In this document: positions 40,319-49,800 of the stretch, piece after piece
Position numbering within the stretch: position 1 is the stretch's first letter
Layout: the number at the start of each line of letters is the position of its first letter
Origin: Halomarinibacterium sp034670265
Lineage (GTDB): Bacteria > Bacteroidota > Bacteroidia > Flavobacteriales > Flavobacteriaceae
Length of the DNA stretch: 64,000 nt
Direction: 5' to 3'
NCBI GenBank assembly: GCA_034670265.1
Contig: JAXMNU010000003.1
Coordinates: forward strand, 434,001-498,000
Position numbers and translations under genes: made by a program
The notes under the pieces: model-generated
Told to the model about the DNA's origin: nothing
What the model saw: the letters and a program-made list of their open reading frames with translations, nothing else
Databases searched by the model: none

Positions 40319-41371
40319 ATGATTAAAACCGATATTCTTATTATTGGCGCAGGTCCTACGGGACTTTTTACTGTTTTTGAAGCAGGGCTTTTAAAATTGA
40401 AGTGTCATTTAATAGATGCTTTACCCCAACCTGGTGGACAGTGTGCCGAAATTTACCCTAAAAAACCTATCTACGATATCCCTGCATTCCCAGAAATTTT
40501 GGCAGGCGATTTGGTGAATAACTTGATGAAACAAATTGAGCCTTTTCAACCAGGGTTTACCTTAGGCGAACGTGCAGAAACGATTAATAAATTAGAAGAT
40601 GGCACTTTTATCGTAACAACCAATAAAGGTACAAAACACCAAGCGCCTATTGTTGCCATTGCAGGTGGTTTGGGAAGCTTTGAGCCTCGAAAACCTCCCA
40701 TAACTTCAATTGAGAACTACGAAGAAAAAGGAGTTGAGTATTTTATTAAGGATCCAGAAGTTTATCGAAATAAAGAAGTCATTATTGCAGGTGGTGGAGA
40801 TTCTGCATTAGACTGGACTATTTTTCTAGCAGACGTTGCCAAAAGGGTAACATTGGTTCATAGACGAAATGAATTTCGTGGAGCTTTAGATAGTGTTGAA
40901 AAAGTACAAGAGTTAAAAAATGAGAAGAAAATAGAAATCATTACACCTGCCGAAGTCGTAGATATTTATGGTGAAGATAAAGTTGAAGGTGTTTCCATAA
41001 AAAGAGGTGCCGAGGTATTCAATAAAAAATGTGATCATTTTGTTCCTTTGTTTGGGTTGTCACCTAAACTTGGGCCTATTGCCGATTGGGGTCTAGAAAT
41101 TGAAAAGAACGCCATAAAAGTAGATAATGCCTTAGATTATCAAACAAACATTCCGGGCATTTATGCCATAGGCGATGTCAATACCTATCCAGGAAAACTG
41201 AAACTAATTCTTTGCGGATTTCACGAAGCCACGCTTATGTGTCAAAGTGCGTATCAGCGTATCTTTCCTAATAAAAGATATGTAATGAAATATACCACCG
41301 TTGGAGGTGTCCAAGGTTTTGATGGAAGTGTAAAAGAAGCTCCCAAAGCTGTAGTAAAAGCCATCGATTAA
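40319..41371 (+). CDS. Ferredoxin/flavodoxin--NADP+ reductase, thioredoxin-reductase type
   Basis: A 350-residue FAD protein with DILIIGAGPTGLFTVFEA (FAD), LPQPGGQCAEIYPKKPIYDIP, the NADPH motif IIAGGGDSALDW, and the FAD site GIYAIGDVNTYPGKLKLILCGFHEA. The redox-active CxxC of thioredoxin reductase is absent, so this is the YumC-type ferredoxin-NADP+ reductase. It is followed directly by a [2Fe-2S] ferredoxin (shared A in TAATG), its probable partner. Confidence 0.92.
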   Translation: MIKTDILIIGAGPTGLFTVFEAGLLKLKCHLIDALPQPGGQCAEIYPKKPIYDIPAFPEILAGDLVNNLMKQIEPFQPGFTLGERAETINKLEDGTFIVTTNKGTKHQAPIVAIAGGLGSFEPRKPPITSIENYEEKGVEYFIKDPEVYRNKEVIIAGGGDSALDWTIFLADVAKRVTLVHRRNEFRGALDSVEKVQELKNEKKIEIITPAEVVDIYGEDKVEGVSIKRGAEVFNKKCDHFVPLFGLSPKLGPIADWGLEIEKNAIKVDNALDYQTNIPGIYAIGDVNTYPGKLKLILCGFHEATLMCQSAYQRIFPNKRYVMKYTTVGGVQGFDGSVKEAPKAVVKAID

Positions 41372-41703
41372 TGGAACAAGACATTAAAGTCACTATCATT
41401 GATCGTCAAGGAGTAGCTCATAAAGTTGATGCACCCACCGATATGAATATGAACGTTATGGAATTGGTACGTGCTTACGAACTTGCTCCTGAAGGAACTA
41501 TTGGTATTTGCGGTGGCATGGCCATGTGTGCCTCTTGCCAATGCTATGTAGAAAGTAACCATCAACTTCCCGAAAAAAGTGATGATGAAGAAGCGATGTT
41601 AGCCGAAGCATTTAATGTAAAAGAAAATAGCCGCTTAGGGTGTCAAATTCATATTCACCCCCAATTAGATGGACTTGTAGTAGAATTGGCTCCCGAGAGT
41701 TAG
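41371..41703 (+). CDS. [2Fe-2S] ferredoxin, adrenodoxin type
   Basis: A 110-residue protein. Cluster ligands C47, C53 and C56 (CGGMAMCASC) and C91 (LGCQIH) follow the Cx5Cx2C...C pattern of vertebrate-type/adrenodoxin ferredoxins. It should carry single electrons from the adjacent reductase. The gene closes the mrp-nifU-FNR-fdx unit. Confidence 0.94.
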   Translation: MEQDIKVTIIDRQGVAHKVDAPTDMNMNVMELVRAYELAPEGTIGICGGMAMCASCQCYVESNHQLPEKSDDEEAMLAEAFNVKENSRLGCQIHIHPQLDGLVVELAPES

Positions 41704-42600
41704 TTATTGTTTACAATATTCCGAAAGTTGTGTAGGGCCTTCTAAGACGGCTCGTATCACTTTTAATGTCCCATCTTCTGCAGTAGCAATTTGCCATTTT
41801 ATCAAAGAAATACTACCGTTTACAATCTCAATACCTGTAATGCAGCGAGGATGTACACAACTTCCATCGTTAAAATATGCAATTTCACCAGGTTCTGGAA
41901 ATCGAGGGCGATGGGTGTGGCCTGTGATGGTAAAAATATTTCCATTTTCAACAATCCACTTTTTGGTGCGTTTTTCAACTTTAATTAATTCGCTGTAATT
42001 TTTTGCAGGACTTGTTGGGTCGCCTATACCAAAAACTTGCAATTGTCGCCATAAAACGCGAACCATAAAGCGATTAAATTTCCAACCAACATAGTTCATA
42101 AAGTCGGCTTGGTGACCGTGGAGTAAAAACAACTCTTGATCTGTTTCGGTGTGTTTTAAAACGATTCCTTCTGTAAATTGAGCTCCTGGGAATAACGGAA
42201 CATCTTTTCCAGTTACTTTATCGAAGTAGGTGCTTAAATGTTTTTCAACAAATCGCTTGTTTTTATAGACCATATCATGATTGCCTAAAACACGATATAA
42301 TCTATTTTCATTAAAGAATAGCTGCAGCAGTTCATAGACATTTTTATGCGCTTCAAAAATGGATTTAAAATCAATATTCTCCCAAAGTTCATCACCATCA
42401 CCTAATTCACAATAGGTAAATCCGTTGTCATAGTAGTTTTTTAAAGCGTGATAGTAGATGTTTCTATTGTTTGCAAAATCGTCTGCAAAACTATTGTCGC
42501 CTCGATGACAATCACTAAATAATACAAACTTCGAAGAGTCGTTAAACGGAACTCTGGGCGCATGCTTATACGCGCGATTAAATCTTTTTTTTGAAGACAT
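41704..42600 (-). CDS. Calcineurin-like metallophosphoesterase
   Basis: A 298-residue protein with the metal-binding motifs FSDCHRG (D-x-H), LGDGDELWEN (GD), VLGNHDMVY (GNHD), LLHGHQAD and TGHTHRPRF (GHxH). These make up the phosphoesterase active site with two metals. The substrate is unknown; UDP-diacylglucosamine hydrolases (LpxH) and phosphoprotein phosphatases share the fold. Convergent with the ferredoxin gene with no space between. Confidence 0.9.
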   Translation of the reverse strand: MSSKKRFNRAYKHAPRVPFNDSSKFVLFSDCHRGDNSFADDFANNRNIYYHALKNYYDNGFTYCELGDGDELWENIDFKSIFEAHKNVYELLQLFFNENRLYRVLGNHDMVYKNKRFVEKHLSTYFDKVTGKDVPLFPGAQFTEGIVLKHTETDQELFLLHGHQADFMNYVGWKFNRFMVRVLWRQLQVFGIGDPTSPAKNYSELIKVEKRTKKWIVENGNIFTITGHTHRPRFPEPGEIAYFNDGSCVHPRCITGIEIVNGSISLIKWQIATAEDGTLKVIRAVLEGPTQLSEYCKQ

Positions 42601-42657
42601 TCAATTTCTTTATCTAAAGATACAAGAATTGATATTTCTGAAAAGAACAAAAAGAAA

Positions 42658-42679
42658 AAAGGCTCTTTTAAGAGCCTTT
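42658..42679 (-). terminator. Terminator of the glutaryl-CoA dehydrogenase gene
   Basis: AAAGGCTCTT (42658-42667) and AAGAGCCTTT (42670-42679) form a perfect 10-bp stem over 2 nt. On the minus strand it is followed by a T-rich run, as expected for the gene ending at 42686. Confidence 0.8.
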
Positions 42680-42685
42680 CCTAAA

Positions 42686-43864
42686 TTATTTAAATGCATT
42701 ATGACCCGTAATGTCGAGTCCTGTAATGAGTAAATGTATGTCGTGTGTTCCTTCGTAGGTAATAACACTTTCTAAGTTCATCATGTGGCGCATAATAGAA
42801 TATTCGCCGGTAATTCCCATTCCGCCTAACATTTGCCTAGCTTCACGGGCTATTTTAATAGCCATATCCACATTGTTTCTTTTTGCCATAGAGATTTGAG
42901 CCGAAGTTGCTCTGTCTTCATTTTTAAGTTGCCCTAAACGGAAAGCTAACAACTGCGCTTTAGTGATTTCGGTAATCATTTCGGCTAATTTCTTTTGCTG
43001 AAGCTGAAATGCTGCAATAGGTTTTCCAAACTGAATACGCTCTTTTGCATACCGAAGTGCCGTGTCATAACAATCCATAGCAGCTCCAATAGCTCCCCAA
43101 GCAATCCCAAAACGAGCAGAATCTAAACAGCCTAATGGCGCACCCAATCCCGATTTATTAGGTAATAAATTCTCTTTAGGAACCTTAACATCTTGAAACA
43201 ACAGTTCTCCCGTAGCTGAAGCTCGTAAAGACCACTTATTATGTGTTTCGGGTGTGGTGAAGCCTTCCATTCCTCTTTCAACCACAAGTCCGTGGATACG
43301 TCCATTTTCATCTTTTGCCCAAACGACAGCCACATCACAAAAAGGTGAATTGGAAATCCAAAGTTTAGCACCATTCAATAAATAATGGTCCCCTTTATCT
43401 TTAAAATTGGTAACCATTCCCGCAGGGTTACTTCCAAAATCAGGTTCGGTTAGTCCAAAAGATCCCATCCATTCTCCAGTAGCTAATTTTGGAAGGTATT
43501 TTTTTCGTTGTGCCTCGTTACCATATTTCCAAATAGGATACATCACTAACGAAGATTGCACCGATGCTGTACTGCGCACCCCACTATCACCACGTTCAAT
43601 TTCTTGCATAATCAATCCGTATGAAATCTGGTCTAATCCAGCACCGCCATATTCCACAGGAATGTAAGGACCAAAGGCACCAATTTCTGCCAACCCAGGA
43701 ATAATAGATTTTGGGAATTCTGCTTTTTGAGCAGCCTCTTCAATTATTGGAGAGACATCACGTTTTACCCAAGCACGGGCAGCATCGCGAATTAACTTGT
43801 GTTCTTCGGTTAATAAATCGTCTAGGTTATAGTAATCTGGAGCTTCAAATAAATCGGGTCTCAT
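42686..43864 (-). CDS. gcdH: Glutaryl-CoA dehydrogenase (acyl-CoA dehydrogenase family)
   Basis: A 392-residue flavoprotein with GAFGPYIPVEYGGAGLD, SVQSSLVMYPIWKYG, FGLTEPDFGSNP, LNGAKLWISNSP, and the catalytic glutamate in VITYEGTHDIHLLITG. The TEPDFGSNPAGM and TYEGTHDIH forms are typical of glutaryl-CoA dehydrogenases, which decarboxylate glutaryl-CoA to crotonyl-CoA in lysine and tryptophan breakdown. Other acyl-CoA dehydrogenases cannot be excluded. A -7 element lies 20 bp upstream. Confidence 0.88.
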   Translation of the reverse strand: MRPDLFEAPDYYNLDDLLTEEHKLIRDAARAWVKRDVSPIIEEAAQKAEFPKSIIPGLAEIGAFGPYIPVEYGGAGLDQISYGLIMQEIERGDSGVRSTASVQSSLVMYPIWKYGNEAQRKKYLPKLATGEWMGSFGLTEPDFGSNPAGMVTNFKDKGDHYLLNGAKLWISNSPFCDVAVVWAKDENGRIHGLVVERGMEGFTTPETHNKWSLRASATGELLFQDVKVPKENLLPNKSGLGAPLGCLDSARFGIAWGAIGAAMDCYDTALRYAKERIQFGKPIAAFQLQQKKLAEMITEITKAQLLAFRLGQLKNEDRATSAQISMAKRNNVDMAIKIAREARQMLGGMGITGEYSIMRHMMNLESVITYEGTHDIHLLITGLDITGHNAFK

Positions 43865-43883
43865 GAATTTTTATTTTGGTACA

Positions 43884-43891
43884 CAAAGGTA
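43884..43891 (-). promoter_or_regulatory. -7 promoter element of gcdH
   Basis: On the minus strand the bases read TACCTTTG, matching TAnnTTTG, about 20 bp before the gcdH ATG. Confidence 0.45.
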
Positions 43892-43911
43892 GAAATACCA
43901 AACCGAAAGAC

Positions 43912-44625
43912 CTACATTTTCAAATAAAAATCCTTTACCAAATGGATGTACTCTGGAGTGTATTGATGACGAGAAATTTCAATAGTTAGTGATTCTCTTT
44001 TAAGCTCAACTTTTTCAAATGAAAACTCAAGTAATACTCTTTTTACTTCGGAAGTAGGCGTCCCTTTTACTTCACAAATGCGTTGTGGGTATAAATTACT
44101 TTCTGAAGCTAACTGAATAAAATGTTCCTCCTCTTTTTTAGGAATAATCAATGCAAAAACTCCTTTTTCTGAAAGTAAATGAGATGCACTAACCAATAGA
44201 TGTTGAAAAGGAAGCGCCTCATTAAATCGTGCTGTATCCCGAGCGTCATCATCTGTTTTATAATCTTCTGAAAAAAAAGGAGGATTGGAAATAATAAGGT
44301 CGTATTTTTCCTCAATTTCGGAAGCAAATTCCTGAATAGAAGCGTGGTAACAAAATAATCGGTCAGCCCAAGGTGATGCTTCAAAATTTTCGGAACACTG
44401 TTCATACGCATCATCATCAATTTCAACCGCATCGATGGTTTCGGCGGTACTTTTTTGGGCTAATTGCAAGGCTATTACTCCAGTTCCAGCGCCAATATCG
44501 AGTATGCTTTCAGGGTTATTTTCCAAAGATACCCAAGCACCTAATAGTACACTATCGGTTCCTATTTTCATAGCACAGCGATCTTGGGAAACAGAGAATT
44601 GTTTGAATTGGAAGGGAAGCGACAT
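43912..44625 (-). CDS. trmN6: tRNA1(Val) (adenine(37)-N6)-methyltransferase
   Basis: A 237-residue class I methyltransferase. It has FKQFSVSQDRCAMKIGTDSVLLGAW, the SAM site ILDIGAGTGVIALQLAQ and the catalytic NPPF motif in IISNPPFF, matching YfiC/TrmN6. It methylates A37 N6 in tRNA-Val1. It shares its first base with the end of rimM, so it belongs to the rpsP-rimM-trmN6 operon. Confidence 0.92.
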   Translation of the reverse strand: MSLPFQFKQFSVSQDRCAMKIGTDSVLLGAWVSLENNPESILDIGAGTGVIALQLAQKSTAETIDAVEIDDDAYEQCSENFEASPWADRLFCYHASIQEFASEIEEKYDLIISNPPFFSEDYKTDDDARDTARFNEALPFQHLLVSASHLLSEKGVFALIIPKKEEEHFIQLASESNLYPQRICEVKGTPTSEVKRVLLEFSFEKVELKRESLTIEISRHQYTPEYIHLVKDFYLKM

Positions 44626-45149
44626 TATAAATAAATATCGATTAACCCTTCGGGCGTATTTAGAAAAAGCGTTTTGGTAGCTCTATCTACTTTATCAATA
44701 ATTTCATCATTAATTGGGATGAGAACTTCTTTGCCGTTGTGGTCAATTTCGAAAAGGTGTTGGGCTGTAGAGTCATTCACTCCTTTAATAATCCCCACTT
44801 TCCCAAAGTTTTTATCTTGGACAGTAAAGCCAATAATTTCGTGGTAATAAAATCTGTTGCCTGTTAATTTGGGAAGAAAATCGAGTGGCAAATAAAGTTC
44901 GGCTCCTAATAATGCATCGGCATCGGCTTCGTTGTCTACTTCTTCAAATTTAACTCGTAATAACTCCGATTTATGAAGAGAGCTGTGTTCAATAAAAAAT
45001 GGAATCAAATTTTTGTGTTGTTCCACAAAAATCGATTCCATTTCAGTAAATAGTTCGGGTTCGTCGGTGTCTAGTTTTACTAGTAACTCTCCCTTAAAAC
45101 TGTATTTTTTTACGATTTTGCCAACGAAGAAACAATCCTTCTTTTGCAT
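44625..45149 (-). CDS. rimM: Ribosome maturation factor RimM
   Basis: A 174-residue protein from the ATG at 45149: MQKKDCFFVGKIVKKYSFKGELLVKLDTD, the RimM N-terminal domain, then RVKFEEVDNEADADALLGAELYLPLDFLP and the PRC-barrel domain FYYHEIIGFTVQDKNFGKVGIIKG, VLIPINDEIIDKVD. It helps to assemble the 30S head. An in-frame start at 45233 would read through the end of rpsP and is less likely. Overlaps rpsP by a few bases. Confidence 0.93.
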   Translation of the reverse strand: MQKKDCFFVGKIVKKYSFKGELLVKLDTDEPELFTEMESIFVEQHKNLIPFFIEHSSLHKSELLRVKFEEVDNEADADALLGAELYLPLDFLPKLTGNRFYYHEIIGFTVQDKNFGKVGIIKGVNDSTAQHLFEIDHNGKEVLIPINDEIIDKVDRATKTLFLNTPEGLIDIYL

Positions 45150-45159
45150 CGTAAAAAAT

Positions 45160-45723
45160 TTATTCTTCTTCTTTAGTAGCTTCCTCTGCAACAGCAGCAG
45201 GGGCTTCCTCGGTAGCAGTTTCAGTTTCTGCAACTACTTCTTCAGTTGCTTCTGGAGCAGCCTCTTCAGCTACCTCTTCCACAGGAGCAGCAACACGTGC
45301 TTCATTAACAGCTTTTTCAGCTTCTAACGCTTTTGCTTTTGCTTTTGCTTTTGCTTCGGCTAATCTTGTTTCTTTGTTTCCAACTGCTTTTGCTTTTTCA
45401 TCTAACCAAGCGTTAAATTTTTCTTCAGCTTGCTCTTCGGATAAAGCGCCTTTAACAACTCCTTCTGCAAGGTGCTTTTTAAGCATAACTCCTTTATAAG
45501 ATAAAATTGCTCTAGCAGTATCTGTAGGTTGCGCTCCATTTTGAAGCCATTTTACAGATCCATCAACGTCTAGATTAATTTCGGCAGGATTTACATTAGG
45601 ATTATAAGTTCCTAATTTTTCAAGATATTTACCATCTCTTTTTGAACGGCTATCTGCGGCAACAATCCAAAAGAATGGTTTTCCTTTTTTACCGTGTCTT
45701 TGTAATCTAATTTTTACTGGCAT
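45160..45723 (-). CDS. rpsP: 30S ribosomal protein S16 with Ala/Glu-rich extension
   Basis: A 187-residue protein: the first ~85 residues are S16 (PVKIRLQRHGKKGKPFFWIVAADSRSKRDGKYLEKLG), followed by a low-complexity tail of Ala, Glu and Lys (about 110-187). The core is about twice as short as the whole chain, and this acidic/alanine-rich tail is characteristic of Bacteroidota. It binds 16S rRNA early in 30S assembly. Expressed with rimM and trmN6. Confidence 0.94.
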   Translation of the reverse strand: MPVKIRLQRHGKKGKPFFWIVAADSRSKRDGKYLEKLGTYNPNVNPAEINLDVDGSVKWLQNGAQPTDTARAILSYKGVMLKKHLAEGVVKGALSEEQAEEKFNAWLDEKAKAVGNKETRLAEAKAKAKAKALEAEKAVNEARVAAPVEEVAEEAAPEATEEVVAETETATEEAPAAVAEEATKEEE

Positions 45724-45737
45724 ATTAATTAATTTTT

Positions 45738-45752
45738 GAGGTTCTCGACCTC
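45738..45752 (-). promoter_or_regulatory. rpsP leader stem-loop
   Basis: The 5' leader of rpsP contains a 5-bp stem, GAGGT and ACCTC, around a CGAGA loop, about 15 nt before the ATG. It may be an S16 autoregulatory site; ribosomal operons often carry such leaders, but no known class was recognised. Confidence 0.35.
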
Positions 45753-45774
45753 GATTATAATTTTTTTTGAGTGC

Positions 45775-45783
45775 GCAAAGATA
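45775..45783 (-). promoter_or_regulatory. -7 promoter element of rpsP
   Basis: Reads TATCTTTGC on the minus strand, about 50 nt upstream of the rpsP ATG, consistent with the TAnnTTTG consensus. Confidence 0.5.
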
Positions 45784-45859
45784 CTATATTTTCCTTTTGA
45801 AACTATGCAGATTAAACTTTTATTTTATATTTGTTACAACCTATAGACCCAAATCTATT

Positions 45860-46657
45860 ATGAAAAAAATCATTTTACTGCTTTTTGTAGGAGTTTTAGC
45901 ATTTTCCAGTTGTGAAAATGTTGAAGATAATTCTACGGTAATCCAAGCCGAAGTTGACAGTGTCTTCTTTAAATCTTTTGATGCCATTGGAACGAGACTT
46001 GAAGATGGAAGCATTACCATGCAAGGGATTACAGATAACGAAATACTTACATTACATATTAGTGGTTTTCAGCTAGGTTCTTACACCCTAGGTGGAGGAA
46101 GTGAGAGCTATGCTGCTTTTGAAGATAGTGATGGCAATATATATGCTACCAACCCAAATGGTGAAGGTGTAATAAACGTAACAGACCGATGTATCTCTTG
46201 TGGTTGGTTATCTGGGGATTTTAGATTTTCTGCCATTTTAAACGGTGTCGATACGACATATGTGAGTAAAGGTATATTTTTTGACGTTTCTTTTGGAGCT
46301 AGTGATGATGACGATAGCCCCAATGCGGGATCATTTAGTGCTCAAATAGATGGAACTCCGTTTACACCTATTTCGGTGAGTGCCGTGGATTCTGGAAATT
46401 CATTACTAATTTCTGGTGCTGAAACAATTAAATCAATAATCATTAGGGTTCCAGTCGATGTTGAGGTAGGCAATTATTCTTTGCCTCGATCTGGATTTGA
46501 AGCTTCCCTTGCAGAAGGAGCTGTAACTCAAAATGCTACAACAGGAAACATTTCTGTAGTTACTCACAATGTTGCTGCAAGAACAATTTCTGGAAGTTTT
46601 TCTTTTATAACAGCTCAGAACACAGTTTCAGAAGGACAGTTTAATGTAACGTATTAA
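45860..46657 (+). CDS. DUF6252-like lipoprotein
   Basis: A 265-residue protein from the ATG at 45860 with lipobox LAFSSC. Two similar beta-rich halves are visible: the first contains VDSVFFKSFDAIGTRLEDGSITMQGI and the second FSAQIDGTPFTPISVSAVDSGNSLLISG, a pattern seen in DUF6252 lipoproteins. The function is unknown. An upstream in-frame ATG at 45767 lies in the rpsP promoter and was not chosen. A terminator-like repeat follows. Confidence 0.72.
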   Translation: MKKIILLLFVGVLAFSSCENVEDNSTVIQAEVDSVFFKSFDAIGTRLEDGSITMQGITDNEILTLHISGFQLGSYTLGGGSESYAAFEDSDGNIYATNPNGEGVINVTDRCISCGWLSGDFRFSAILNGVDTTYVSKGIFFDVSFGASDDDDSPNAGSFSAQIDGTPFTPISVSAVDSGNSLLISGAETIKSIIIRVPVDVEVGNYSLPRSGFEASLAEGAVTQNATTGNISVVTHNVAARTISGSFSFITAQNTVSEGQFNVTY

Positions 46658-46680
46658 AAAAAATTATATGTTGAAATTTA

Positions 46681-46705
46681 AACCGAGCAATTCGCTCGGT
46701 TTTTT
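46681..46705 (+). terminator. Terminator after the DUF6252-like gene
   Basis: AAACCGAGC and GCTCGGTTT pair across a short AATTC loop and run into T residues. Confidence 0.8.
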
Positions 46706-46801
46706 TGTGGAAAAAAGCGCCATATTGTTTACAACTTTATGAGGCTTTCAAAAGTGATTTTTATACTTTTATAGCAGAAAGAACCCTTCCAAAAATCTAG
46801 A

Positions 46802-49800
46802 ATGTATTTAATTTTTGATACGGAAACCACCGGACTTCCAAAACGCTTTAATGCGCCCATTACAGATACTGATAATTGGCCAAGATGCGTTCAAATTGCT
46901 TGGCAATTACATGATGATTTAGGAAATCTTATCGAATGCAAAGATTATTTGGTGACTCCAGACGGTTTTGATATCCCCTATGATAGTGAACGAATTCACG
47001 GAATTTCTACAGCACTAGCACAAGAAAATGGGATTCCTTTAAAAGATGTTGCAACAGAATTTCAAGAAGTTCTTTCTAAAACGAAGTTTGTTGTGGGACA
47101 GAATGTTGATTTCGACCTCAATATTATGGGGTGTGAGTTTTACAGGCTGGGAATGGAGAATCCCCTAGATTCATTACCAATTTTAGATACTTGTACCGAA
47201 ACTACCGCACAGCTTTGTCAGTTACCTGGCGGAAGAGGAGGTAAATTTAAACTACCAACTCTAACGGAACTTCATGAGTTTCTATTTAGCGAACCCTTTG
47301 AAGAAGCACATAATGCTACCGCAGATGTTGAGGCAACTACTCGTTGCTTTTTTGAATTGGTGCGAAGAAGAATCTTTACCGAAGAAGAGCTTGATGTTAA
47401 CGAGGCATATTTTAAATCCTTTTCTGAAGCAAATCCTCAACCCATAGCACTTATTGGACTTGAGCATATAAATTTACGTAAAGCATCAAAAAATCTTAGG
47501 AAAAAACAAGAGTCAAAAGCCGAAATACAAGAGGTATCCAAGGAAGAAATTAAGGAAAATATTGCTACCCTTGAGGACTACCCTTTTGTACATCTTCACA
47601 ATCATTCACAATTTTCAATACTTCAATCTACTTCCTCTACAAAAGACTTGGTAAATGCCGCTGTAAAAAATGAAATGCCTGCTGTGGCAATTACCGATAG
47701 CGGAAATATGATGGGGGCTTTTCATTTTTTGCAACACGTAAATTATTACAATCAATCACTTTCAGAAGAAGACAAACACAAACAATTAAAAGCGATTATT
47801 GGGTGTGAATTTTTTGTCTGTGAAGACCATGAAAACAAGAACCATAAAGACAATGGCTATCAAATTGTGATGCTTGCCAAAAACAAAAGTGGGTATCATA
47901 ATTTGGCAAAAATGGCTTCTATTGCCTATACCAAAGGGTTTTACTATGTTCCAAGAATTGATAAAAATATTGTTGAGCAATACAAAGACGATATTATAGT
48001 GCTTACTGGGGGAATTTACGGAGAGGTTCCTTCTAAAATATTGAATATTGGTGAAAACCAGGCAGAAGAAGCCTTGGTGTGGTGGAAAGAACAATTTGGG
48101 GATGACTTGTATATTGAAATGATGCGTCATGATCAGGAAGATGAACGAAGAATTAATCCCGTCTTACTTGAATTTTCGAAGAAATACGATGTAAAAGTAG
48201 TAGCTTGTAATAATACCTATTACATTAATAAAGAGGATGCCAATGCGCACGATATTTTATTGTGTGTAAAAGATGGTGAAAAGCAAGCCACGCCTATAGG
48301 AAGAGGTCGCGGGTATCGCTACGGATTGCCCAACCAAAACTATTATTTTAAGTCGCAGGAGGAAATGAAATTGCTTTTTAAGGATTTGCCTGAAGCTATT
48401 TCAAATATTTCGGAAGTTTTATCAAAGATCGAATCGTATAGTTTGGTTAGAGATGTGTTACTTCCCAATTTTGCAATTCCGAAGGAATTTTTAAAGGTTG
48501 AAGATGCCGATGGCGGTAAAAGAGGAGAAAATGCCTATTTAAAATTTCTCACTTTTGAAGGTGCCAAAAAACGATACCCCGAACTTACCGAAGAAATTAA
48601 AACTCGTTTAGATTTTGAATTGGAAGTTATCGCTAATACTGGCTATCCGGGTTACTTTTTAATTGTCCAAGATTTTATTGCTGAAGCTCGTAAAATGGGT
48701 GTTTCTGTAGGGCCAGGTAGAGGTTCTGCCGCTGGAAGTGCGGTTGCGTATTGCTTAGGAATCACCAATATAGATCCTATTAAATACGATTTACTATTTG
48801 AGCGTTTCTTAAACCCAGATCGTATCAGCATGCCCGATATTGACATCGATTTTGATGATGAAGGCCGAAGCAAAGTAATGGATTATGTAATTCAAAAATA
48901 TGGTGCCAATCAGGTGGCGCAAATCATTACATACGGAACGATGGCCGCTAAATCATCCATTCGAGATACGGCTCGAGTGCTGGATTTACCCTTAAATGAT
49001 GCTGATAGAATTGCGAAGCTTATCCCAAATATGACAAAGCTTGCAAAGGTTTTTGACATGTCTGAACAAGAACTTAGAAGCAAATTTAGAAGTGATGAAC
49101 TTCCAAAAGTGAATGAACTTTTAAACCTTTCTGAAGGATCAGATTTGGAAGCTGAAACGATTAAACAAGCTAGGGTTCTAGAAGGTTCGGTTCGTAATAC
49201 TGGGATTCACGCCTGTGGGGTCATTATAACGCCAGACGATATTACCAATTTCGTCCCTATTGCCACGGCTAAAGATTCAGATTTATACGTTACTCAATTT
49301 GATAACTCGGTTGTTGAAAATGCAGGGTTATTAAAAATGGATTTCCTTGGGTTAAAAACCCTTACATTAATCAAGGACACTGTAAAACTTGTAAAACACA
49401 AGCATAAAATTGAGCTCGATCCTGATGCCTTTCCGTTAGATGATGAAAAAACGTATGAGTTATTTCAAAGAGGGGAAACAGTGGGGATATTTCAGTATGA
49501 ATCTGTAGGTATGCAAAAACACATGAAGGATTTAAAACCTACTGTTTTTGCAGATCTTATTGCCATGAATGCTTTGTACCGTCCAGGTCCAATGGAATAT
49601 ATTCCTAGTTTTATTAGACGGAAACATGGGGAGGAAGAAATTTCGTATGACCTTCCTGAAATGGAGGAATATTTAAAAGAAACCTACGGAATTACAGTGT
49701 ACCAAGAGCAGGTGATGCTGCTTTCCCAAAAGTTAGCAAGTTTTACTAAAGGTGAAGCAGACGTGTTGCGAAAAGCCATGGGGAAAAAGCAAAAAGCGGT

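Noticed and set aside
47786..48130. 114-codon antisense frame in dnaE
   Set aside because: Low-complexity, aromatic-rich translation without homology signs; shadow of the PHP region.
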